Source: Adiantum capillus-veneris
Taxonomy: Eukaryota > Streptophyta > Polypodiopsida > Polypodiales > Pteridaceae
Assembly: GCA_014529385.2 (NCBI GenBank)
Contig: CM043946.1
Location: 20,206,077-20,268,076, forward strand
DNA: 62,000 nt
Direction: 5' to 3'
The translations under genes were made by a program, and so were the position numbers. Under the pieces are notes generated by a model. That model did not search any database. It had not been told where the DNA came from and saw only the letters and a list, made by a program, of their open reading frames with translations. Shown one piece after another: positions 22,318-31,298 of the stretch (the first letter of the stretch is position 1; each line of letters begins with the position of its first letter).

Positions 22318-23172
22318 GCCTTCCTCAATGGAGAACTGAAGTTTGGGCTACCACAATTTGCACAGATGGATGGAGCTGGGGAGATGCCAATAGAGGAGGA
22401 ACACATAGATCCACAACCCAACTTAGATGAGAACCTTGTTATAGAAATACATGTTAACAAGTTGGGACAATACTTTGAGGGTGATGAATCCAATGCGACT
22501 ATACCAATCACTACTAAGGGATTAACTATGAAGGGAATCCTTGATGGTGGCGTTGGGGTTAGCATTGTGACTAAAAATTGCTGGGAAACTATGGGAAGAC
22601 CTCACCTTGCGACCACAACCATAGTAGTGAAGATGGCCAATGGGTCTATTGTTAAACCTATTGGGATGCTAGAAGATCTCAAGATCAAGGTCTTTGGACA
22701 TAAAATAAGAGTTACCTTTATTGTTATGGATTTCTCCAAACACACTATGGCATCAGAGATGATCTTAGGACGTCCTTTCATGAGGGAAGCAAAAATGGTG
22801 CATGACTGGTCTAAAAACCATGTCTACTTGCAGTTCCAAGATTCTGTCATTCGAGTGGATCTTGTGACGGGTCGAGCACATCCTTTAGGAAATAGGTTTA
22901 TAATTGATCATAGATCTGACACCACACTTCACTCGGCCCCATTGCAGTATTGTTACACGTGTAAAGCGGACACTGATGTTGGGGAAGATTCTCCTTATAT
23001 GGATGTACTACCTGGAATGACTGAGTCGGACAATGTGGATTGGGTCCACCTAGCCGCAACCATAGATACTTGGGGAAATAGGGGGACGACCTGGGTAACA
23101 CCTGAGGGGGATGAAATGCCTGTACCCTTAAATATGCTAGAAGCAATGTATATAGCTTTTGACAAGACTTAG
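22318..23172 (+). pseudogene. Retropepsin-like domain with D-G-G in place of D-S-G
   Basis: After the VNKLG motif near 22454 comes GILDGGVGVSIV near 22537, where the aspartic protease active site is expected. Copy 1 has DSG at this place; here it is DGG, which removes the conserved Ser/Thr. A flap region and EMILGRPFM near 22760 complete the fold. If active it would cut Gag. The weaker rest (to a TAG at 23170-23172) is acidic. Family knowledge says Ser to Gly at this site weakens the enzyme; whether it still works is open. Confidence 0.7.
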
Positions 23173-23835
23173 CCTAATATAACAAAGCAAACATACAAGT
23201 GGGTCCCTAAAGCTTCTTTAGCGACCATAGCTAGTGCTAAAAAACAGAAGCCTTGTAAGAAACGTCCCACTCGCTCCAAAAAATGTAAGAAAATGTGGCG
23301 TTGGATTCCTAAAAAACTATTGGAAGCCCAAGGCTACTATGAAGGAAATGATCAAATTTGGGTGCCAAAACGTAGATTACGTTATTACTTGTCACCTGAC
23401 CCATGTGAGCCCAATCCCGTAGCTCCAAAACAAATCAACAATTGTGGAAAGAAAAAAATCATAGAATGCTACACATCCACTTCAGAGCTAGTTTGGCTAC
23501 CGAAGAAAGAACGATTTGTTCCACCTAGCTCAGGAAGGGGGGAGTCCCATGATACTTCTAGCTCCTCATGTAATGCATCCATAGAAGTAAAATCTTCTAC
23601 ACATCCTCCACCTACAATAGTGGACCTCCATGAAGCTACAAAGGAATCCACACCTCCCAGTGTTCAAGAATCACCTGATGAACCACTTCAAGTTCGATCC
23701 TGGGAGAGTACCCTACCACCCTTGCAACTCGGCGAGGCACCTAAGGTAATAGAAAACTACTGGCAAAAATCCTCACCTATTACCAACTGGAACAATTGGT
23801 TTCAAAGGGTGACAAACTCATTTCAAACGGTATGA
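23173..23835 (+). pseudogene. Basic tail with four W-[VIL]-P-K repeats
   Basis: The protease frame goes on past the TAG without a shift. It carries YKWVPKASL near 23200, WRWIPKKLL near 23297, IWVPKRRLRYYL near 23359 and VWLPKKERFVP near 23491, separated by Lys/Arg/Cys-rich segments, then a Ser/Pro-rich end. The repeats have a common core of Trp-(Val/Ile/Leu)-Pro-Lys. W-x-P-K repeats occur near the end of gag in some plant copia elements (from memory), but I cannot name the domain. It closes about ten bases before a polypurine-like tract. Confidence 0.5.
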
Positions 23836-25468
23836 TCTACCCAAGGAAGGGGGGAGTGTTTGCTGATAGTCATCATTCACTTGCTTCCCTCTCAACCTTC
23901 CTCCCTGACCTCTCAATCTCCCAATCTTAGGGAATGTACATATAAAGCCTTATACTCACAAAAAAAATTAAAAAAAATAAAGAGCAAGAGCAATTAGCAA
24001 ATGAGTATGCACAATAAAAGTCAAAACATCGACCAGACCGACACATTCACATCCGGTACAATGAAACAGAAACCTATGTCATAAAACACCTTTGATCCTC
24101 ATCACTCGAGTGATGGAGGGTAGGTAGAATTAATATGATAGGAGTGTTTCTGTTTTAGAGTTGAGTGATTAGCAAAGTTCCTTTTTCCCACTGATGTGCC
24201 TCCTAGAGGTATTCTTTGTGTTTCTTAGTGTGTATAGGAACGTGTTGCTGTTGTTAGAATTTGGACCTTCATGGAATCTTTCTCTCATCCACTTTTCAAA
24301 TCAAGCGCGATCATCAACACAAACAGGTGTTTCTTGTCCATTAGCATTGCCCCTTATCTTTTTGCATCTATGTTTGTCCGCTTTGATTGTGATTGGTAGC
24401 ATAATATTCAGCGCATTTTCTTAGTACCAAACATTAAATTCAATGAATTTTTTGTCATAATCACTTGTCTAGATTTAAAAATCAAGCAGTCCGACTAAGT
24501 TAGTTTGAACAAGTTAGGTGTTAGAGATCTTCTATTAATACCATGGGGAATGCCTTCCTAATAATCAATGGTTACTTAGGTTCTTAATCCGATTTAGGAA
24601 GCATTGTGTGAAATGTACTAGGGCCTTCTAGTGGGCTTGACCCTATTGACCTTTAGCTTAAGTATTATAAAGGGAGTTTACTTGTGTGATGAGCCTGGGG
24701 AGGTGTAACAATGATATATGACCCCCCCAAAGTTACAAAATTAAAATGCTGAAAACGAACAAACAAAAAATCAAAGTGCCACATTGTAAAATCTTAAGCT
24801 GAAAGAGAAATCTCAGCTTGATTGGGTACTTCACTCCCATGTATCGCCTATGGTACTAGAGCCCTAGAGATTCCCAGTGTGGGCGCTTTTCCTTGAAAAG
24901 CAAAAAATCCAAGGCATACAAAATAAGCACACACATCAAAATTGAATCACTGTGAAAAGACTTTGGGGGGTCAAAGAAAAGGTAATCAGTCAGGCAATGA
25001 TTTCATGAGAAATTCCTTTTATTGTAGCTTAACTACAAGGTCTTCTAGGTATAGCCTCTAGTCAGCCCTCGAACATGAAATACTTGGCTCTCACGATTAA
25101 ACAATTTAATTGACCAGAGAAAATTGAGAAGCTTACCCATGGTATTAATAGTCGATCTCTAGTGCATTTCGACCGTTAGATTAGCGACCCTAGACTTGTT
25201 TAATTTTTTACCTTTACATCTGTTTATGCATTTGATTATATTGCAATTTAATGTTTATTGCTGACAAATTGTTTAAAATTTTGTTACCAATCAATTTGTC
25301 TGCCTAAAACTGCATATGCTTTTTAATCGCTTATGAGAATGCAATTATTGTGCCAATGTTGTTTGATTTTGCAGTGACTGAAGAAGGCTAAGGACATTCA
25401 TCTCAAATGCTCTTCCACCTCGACGAACGAGCTTCAACTCAATAGCTTCCGAGGACGGAATCTACATC
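23836..25468 (+). other. 1.6 kb non-coding 3' segment with an internal polypurine tract
   Basis: Directly after the coding region lies AAGGAAGGGGGGAG (23843-23856), followed by TGTTTGCTG, which looks like a polypurine tract and an LTR start. About 85 bases on is a TATA-like CATATAAAGCC. Copy 1 has the same junction at its putative 3' LTR. The remaining sequence to the true 3' polypurine tract has no reading frame and no recognisable gene; pol is not hidden here. Confidence 0.55.
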
Positions 25469-25480
25469 AGGAAGGGGGGC
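25469..25480 (+). promoter_or_regulatory. 3' polypurine tract of the gag-pro element
   Basis: AGGAAGGGGGGC directly precedes the start of the 3' LTR, as required for plus-strand priming. Confidence 0.8.
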
Positions 25481-25481
25481 A

Positions 25482-25810
25482 TGTTAACCCTCACGGATCA
25501 CGGACACCCTATCACCTACGAGACGGACGTTGTAACCTACGGTGGACATTGTATTATTTATTTGGTAGAGTCAGGTACCGGGCTTGTCAGTCCAATAGGA
25601 AAAGGGTAAGAGTGATCGCCGATGAGAGGCGCACTCTAACTGGAACATTCAAGGGATTAGTTGGCTAAGCATGGGCGCCCAAGCGTGAATGGGACGAGCT
25701 CATATAAAAGTCAACTAAACCTAAAATTCACTGATTCTCTCATTTGTGCAATAGAAGGGTGCTCTTGCTCCATCTCCATCTTCTTCTTCTTCATCTCCTT
25801 GTGTGTATGC

Positions 25811-25880
<70 letters not shown>

Positions 25881-26116
25881 TCGAGCATTGCGACGACGGC
25901 ACGACTGCGGCGAACTGGTTGAACGCGGCGAAGCGACGGCTCCTTCTTCTTCGCGGTGAGGAATCCTCCACGAAGCAAGCGTAGAGCGGTGAGTGACACA
26001 CCATCGCCTTCTTTGAGCTTACTAGTTTAGGCTTGTTGTGTGCTTGGAGCCATTTGTGGCTCGCACACAGTGTATCGGCAAGTTCCTTGCATTGACACGT
26101 GCAACATACGCGCACA
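25482..26116 (+). repeat. 3' LTR of the gag-pro element
   Basis: Matches 17097-17707 with few substitutions. Most of the length difference comes from the GA tract (about 25811-25876), which is twice as long as in the 5' copy. Confidence 0.92.
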
Positions 26117-26845
26117 TTTTTTTTATTAAAAAACCTTATACCTATATAAAGGGCAGAGTTGCCATGCACACTTCACTTGTAACTAAGGTTACCTGCATGC
26201 TACATACTAGCATGTTCCCAAAGGCTGATAGGACTTGGAAACCCAACAAAACTCCAACCCAAGGGTTCTAAAATCGATGACTTGAACTCCAACACATGGG
26301 TCCAAATCATTTGTAGGGAGCTTCATTTTGCCCCTTTCTGCTACTCACAAGCCTCTCCCTAGTTGAAGCTAGTTGCAGCAACCACCACCTGACTACAAAT
26401 TTGGCATCATGGCCACTGTGGTCGCCAGCACATGTGCCATGTTCATCTCCTCTGTCAATTCTTTATCATTGTTATCTTTCTTTAGCTTGCTTTGCCTTTG
26501 TACTCTTGTGAGTTCCTGCTTTTTCTTTTGGCTTTACATTCCTGAGCCAAGCAAAATATCTTCTCGCATTTATAACAACAAATTTCAGACGAGTCATGGG
26601 GTACCGAGGGCAACTAATTGAGAATTGGTTCTACCATCCTTGTCAAGCTTGCCTTTGCCTATGTCCTCTAGCGAACTCATGCATTTGCTTTTGGTTTGAC
26701 AATTTCGAGCCAAACAATTTGACGGTTTCCTTGAGAACTTCGATTGAGCATAGGGTGCTACCTGGGTGTTGATTGATGCTCTATCCATAGCCAATAAATG
26801 GTGTTGGTCGTTGGAACTTGAGCAAGGCCGATTATGAGAAACCCA
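26117..26845. other. No recognised gene
   Basis: Sequence between two mobile elements. The short open frames on both strands are not supported by any motif. Confidence 0.4.
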
Positions 26846-27215
26846 GTTTTCCATGCTCGCACAAAGCACATTGAGGTGCATTACCACTATGTCAGGGAGA
26901 GGCTCTCAGCTTGAGAGACCAGCTTGGCTTATGTGCCAACACAGGACAACCTCATAGATCTTTTCACAAAGGCATTGTCACGTGATAATTCGAATCTTTT
27001 CCGCAAAGCTTTGGGCTTACTCCCCTTTGTGGATTGATCATGTCCGCAGGGCATGGCACTTCCCTATACTCTGTATGCCCTCATTCACCGCATCACTCCC
27101 AGGGGAGATTTGTTACCATATACATGTGGTTGTGATGTGTGTGAACACACTTAGGACCGCCGTGGAATTTTTTTCCCTCACTAGGAGTTTTTCCCTCCCG
27201 TGCACCATGCTTTTG
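26846..27215 (+). mobile_element. copia 3' end fragment (RNase H tail plus partial LTR)
   Basis: The tail of RNase H, with the same TKHIEVHYHYVRERL signature near 26857, the polypurine tract and the first 90 or so bases of the LTR match the element at 5979-12146 (its 11660-12005). The LTR part starts at 27113 and breaks off near 27205. Stops interrupt the coding part. It is a separate, truncated copy of that family. Confidence 0.8.
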
Positions 27216-27229
27216 ATCCTTAAGAATCA

Positions 27230-27620
27230 CAAGATACCTGTTTTTGATTGACCATGAAGCATTTCCAAAGGTGGTCATGTAGCCCAAGTTGTCAAGTTAA
27301 CCAATAGATATCAAACTCTTCACTAACTTGGAAACATGTATGACATTCTTGACTATAAATTATGTGCCATTATGCATGAATAGCTTGATGTGTCCAACAC
27401 CATGTATCTCAAGCTCATAGGCATCATTGATGAGAAGATATCGCTAGCTTGGGAATATGTATGACATTCTTGATTATAAATCCCATGCCATTATGCATGA
27501 CTAACTTGATGTCTCCAACACCATGTATCTCAAGCTCATATGCATCATCGAGCTTCACTTTGCCATAAGTATGTGCATAATCAGAGAACCATTCTCTATG
27601 AAATGTCACATGGAAACTAG
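27230..27620 (-). pseudogene. copia protease and pre-integrase with a 121 bp tandem duplication
   Basis: TFHREWFSDYAHTYGKVKL near 27600 is the region just after the protease active site (SFHMT-HREWF in relatives), and VIHIPKLAISS matches the later box. The segment coding ELEIHGVGDIKLVMHNG occurs twice, offset by 121 bases (ATGTATGAC at 27336 and 27457 on the plus strand). A pre-integrase piece (GYMTTFGNASWSIKNRYLV) follows to 27230. Confidence 0.6.
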
Positions 27621-27859
27621 CTCCAGAATGTATGACCCAATTTTGATGATCAAAGCTAGCCTCTTGTGCAATAAGAGCATTTGGACCAAGATATATACTA
27701 TAAAGACTACAACATATGAGGAATTTTGGTCCTCGATCATATCTAGATCTTAGGAGACTCTAGCACATTGAGCTCCTCAATCTTATCTTTACCCTTGCTG
27801 CCATGATTCTTCTGGTCTCGAGATTTTTTCTTCTCTCTTTGTCTTGCATAATAATCTTT

Positions 27860-28591
27860 ATTTAAATGTTCTTTCTTGTGGCAATGATAGCAATCAATAT
27901 TGTACAAAGAACCTCTAGATTTGATTCAAGAATTGTTGCGATCCTTACTTTTGGCACAACTATGAGTGCGACCTCTTTGAAATTTTCCATTGGCAACATA
28001 TGCATCACATTGCTTTGCAGGCTCCATAGATTCCCTGTGTAACTCTTCACATAATAGACTGGAAACTACAACATCATATGCCAACTTGCCCTCAAGTGCA
28101 GAGTTGCTAATTGTTGTGAAAAATATGAGGGTAAAGAGCACAATAAGAAGATGAATTGCACTTTGTTGTCAAACTCTAGTCCCTGTGATGTTAATTGACT
28201 TAGAGGTACAATGAACCCATTCAAGTGCTCGAAAATTGTGTCACCTTCTTTCATGTGAAACTCAAAAATATTCTTTATCAAATAAACTTTGCTACTTGTG
28301 CTTTTGATCTTATATGTATTTCATAGCTTATCCTATAATATTTCGTAGTAGCTTCACCCACTATGGACAAAGACACAGATTCGGCTAAGTATAAGAGAAA
28401 AGTGGACCTAGCTTTTATATCTAGCATCTTCCACTGCACTTTTGTATATCCATCTCCTCTGAATGCTCAAAGATTGGCTCTAATTGGCTTTTTAGGGTTA
28501 ACACATCGTGCAATTGCTCTTTCTAAATAGAAAAATTTGTGCCATCAAACTTTTTAATATTGTAAATGTCCTTCTTAGCAAAAGAGGCCAT
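27860..28591 (-). pseudogene. copia gag on the minus strand
   Basis: Reading from 28591 downward, the start MASFAKKDIYNIKKFDGTNF is a typical copia gag N-terminus (K-F-D-G-x-N-F). Later blocks EGDTIFEHLNGFIVPLSQL near 28240 and FLLCSLPSYF near 28160 match the gag core. A Cys-containing basic segment near 27960-27890 may be the decayed knuckle. Stops and frame changes are frequent. Confidence 0.65.
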
Positions 28592-28970
28592 TTTTTCAAG
28601 ACTCCAGCACTATGGCGAGAATGCAAAAAGGTATGGTGAAAGATTTTGACAAAAACCCCTTTGTAATAAGAGCAAAATCTCAAGCCAAAATGGTGCTCAA
28701 AGTATCATAAAACACATAGGTAGACTTGCAAAAAACGCATAGGTCTCCTTTGTATGGGGAGTGAAAATTCAACCCTAATGATATATAAAAAGCATAAGAT
28801 AATTGCAAAAGAAAATAAATATAGGCATAAATTTTCAACTCATTGACAAACAATTGCCATAGCAAAATATTCCATAAGAAACGTAACCCATGACAAGGAT
28901 ACCAAAATGGAGAACTCTAGTTACCTGTATCACCAAACACACGTCGAAAAGCAAAGAAGAAGACAACTTT

Positions 28971-28983
28971 GCTTTGATACTAG
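28971..28983 (-). promoter_or_regulatory. tRNA-Met-like primer site (minus strand)
   Basis: The minus strand reads CTAGTATCAAAGC, close to the tRNA-Met site TGGTATCAGAGC, about 380 bases upstream of the minus-strand gag start. Confidence 0.5.
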
Positions 28984-28985
28984 TT

Positions 28986-30288
28986 GAAGGGCGTGCAACA
29001 TGCCCGTGCACGAACCATGGACACAACCAGGTTCACAGAGATAATACAAGAAAGCAGGGGGACAATCCTCGCCTTTGGTAAACGTGAGAACTTTGATGAA
29101 TGGAACAAGTTAATTGGTACCGCTTTAACTGACTCTCATAGATAAGGACCATGCATTGTTCGCGGGGTGGTTCCACTTATAGCCAATGTATCAGGGACCT
29201 CTAAGAGTTGTCAGGGTTCGGCACGAGCATGGCAAGAATATGTAATTTTTTGTGGTTGTCAATATAATTTAGTCACAATTGTGAGTTTTGCCAAAAAAAA
29301 AAGTTGACTTTGTTGACCCAATCTAGCATCAATCCAAGGTCACACTCTCATCTCTCCCCTTGAGGCTTGAGTTGTTATAAATGCTACTTGTACGAACAGT
29401 AGGAAGCCCTCTAGTACAATTTTGACCTTGCTCTCATGTGATTGCTACCCTTGCAAAGCGTGGCTAGGCCATTGTTCACATTGAGAATGGGGGCCCCTAT
29501 CCTCTACCTTTAGCATGATTACATCCTCCCATGTTGCTAGGATCTCATTGCTCGATTGCCTTACAACTTCACTTGCACTACTACACTACTACTAGTCGTG
29601 TCCCTCTCGTCACCATGGCTTAGATTGGGTTCAAAGGAAGGAGCCTACAACCCTCTTTGTTTCCCTTGCCTCTATTCTATTAGTTCACAGAAGGCAAGAA
29701 CCAAGTATGAAGCAAAACGGGCTGTCAACTTAGTAGCAAATGAAAATGTGCCCAAATGGAGAGGCAATTGGATGCCAAGCTAGTGGGTTGAGCTCATCTC
29801 CTAGTTCCGCATTTTGTGCTGAAAGCCAAGTGGAAAGAATAAGCTTGATGGGATGGGGTTGGGGGGCAAGGCTTGCCCATTCGTAGGTGGGCCTATAAGT
29901 CCTTCATCCTTCTGCTCCTATGAATGCTTGCCTTTGGCTCCACATGCCCCTTCCAATATGTTTTTTCATGGCCTAAAATGAATTGTGACCATATTTGTTT
30001 GACATAGTATATGACCATCAACTATGTGTGACACCAAAATTAGCTAGAGGATGCTTGCAAATGCTGCGTGTGCAAGCTCAAGTTGCCTATCTACCACGCT
30101 GGCATTGCTACCCACATGCAGATTGCCTACTACTGTACTTCTTTGGTTTTATTACCTTGCACTGCAGACTCTTTGTGGGTTTATGGCATTGGAGGCCTCG
30201 CCCTTTTCGCGTGTTTTCTCGCCCTCTGCGTTATTCCTTCCCTGCTAACGCTGAGGAGGTTGGCATTCGTTATAATTTTTTCTCCTGC

Positions 30289-30292
<4 letters not shown>
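28986..30292. other. Intergenic sequence upstream of the pyruvate kinase gene
   Basis: The left part may hold the remains of the LTR belonging to the minus-strand copia. The rest has only short, unsupported frames. It should contain the promoter of the pyruvate kinase gene, but I cannot place a TATA box with confidence. Confidence 0.4.

Positions 30293-30330
<38 letters not shown>
30293..30330. repeat. GA tract upstream of pyruvate kinase
   Basis: About 19 GA units lie some 200 bases before the ATG, within the likely 5' UTR or proximal promoter. GAGA-type tracts in this position bind BBR/BPC factors in plants; that role here is inference. Confidence 0.7.
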
Positions 30331-30332
<2 letters not shown>

Positions 30333-30531
30333 TACCAGCTGCGGGCTTCCGAGATCGCAAGTCTTGTACATTTTTCTCGTGCAGCGTTTTCACTTCTCTG
30401 GCCCTACGTCTACGTCTTGAGTGCTTGAATCTGTTTTTCTGGTGTTGACACTTGTGCCCGAGGGCTCTAATTTGGTCCAATTTGCATATCCGAAGCTTCC
30501 CCTGAATTGAAATCGATAGCTTTGGCAGGGC

Positions 30532-31255
30532 ATGGCTCAAGCTTTGCAAGCTGCCTACATAAGTACTCATGCATGCCCAGCATGCAGCGCGGGTGTGCAT
30601 TGCAACGCAGCCGCTCAACGCAATTATGGCAGTTTGAGTAGCATGAGAAGGTTTGCTATCATCAGACACAACCCGATTGTGCCCATGGCAATGCAGAGAA
30701 AGAGACCAATCTCTCTTACGCAGGGAAAGTTTTTCCGTGCTATGTGTGTTGCTAACAGGGAGGAGGTAGCCACTTTACTGACAGAAAGTGTAGAAAGTGT
30801 GAGCTTGAATGGGTCTCCTCAGAAGGTAGCTGCAGAGGAGAAGCCGTCCTTTGCAAATCTACTTGAAGTGGACACAGTGACAGAGGCAGAGCTGAAGGAA
30901 AATGGTTTTAGAAGCACTAGGAGAACCAAGCTTGTTTGCACTATCGGACCAGCTTGTTGCTCTGCGGAGCAGCTAGAGGCAATGGCTATGGGTGGTATGA
31001 ATGTGGCCAGGCTTAACCTTTGCCATGGAACAAAAGAGTGGCATTCTCAGGTCATTCAGCGCGTACGTCGGCTCAATGCAGAGAAAGGGTATAGCGTTGC
31101 TGTTATGATGGATACCGAAGGTAGTGAAATCCACATGGGTGACCTCGGTGGAGAATCTGCAGTGAGAACAGAGGTACCTATACTTGTTAAACAAAGTCTG
31201 TCAGTGTTCAATTATCTCTATGCACACATGCTTAAGGCACGCACAACCCCGTCTC

Positions 31256-31298
<43 letters not shown>

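Larger units (their letters stand above)
17097..26116 (+). mobile_element. Complete LTR element with gag-pro but no pol (copy 2 of the family)
   Basis: Two LTRs of 611 and 635 bp, both starting TGTTAACCCTCACGG and ending near CGCACA, bound a 7.8 kb interior. A tRNA-Asp-type primer site follows the 5' LTR and a polypurine tract (AGGAAGGGGGG) precedes the 3' LTR. The only coding region (18525-23835) gives gag, four zinc knuckles, a retropepsin-like fold and a basic tail. No reverse transcriptase, RNase H or integrase is present, so the element must have been moved by enzymes from elsewhere. The primer class suggests ancestry in the Tat/Athila group of Ty3-gypsy elements. The TTTT flanks fit a target-site duplication but are not informative. 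Few differences between LTRs suggest a younger insertion than the copia element. Confidence 0.85.
27216..28985 (-). mobile_element. Minus-strand copia remnant (gag, protease, primer site)
   Basis: On the minus strand a primer site (28983-28971) is followed by leader, gag from an ATG at 28591, and protease to pre-integrase near 27230. It ends before integrase, where it meets the copia fragment on the other strand. It is not the lineage of 5979-12146. No LTR pair could be defined. Confidence 0.65.

Noticed and set aside
18525-23835. A host gene with suppressed stop codons (readthrough)
   Set aside because: The region lies between LTRs and codes gag and protease; stops of all three types plus a frameshift fit decay better than programmed readthrough.
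25711-26169. Open frames over the 3' LTR, which repeat almost the same as those over the 5' LTR
   Set aside because: The similarity follows from the LTR being duplicated; the frames run across the GA tract and lack any domain.
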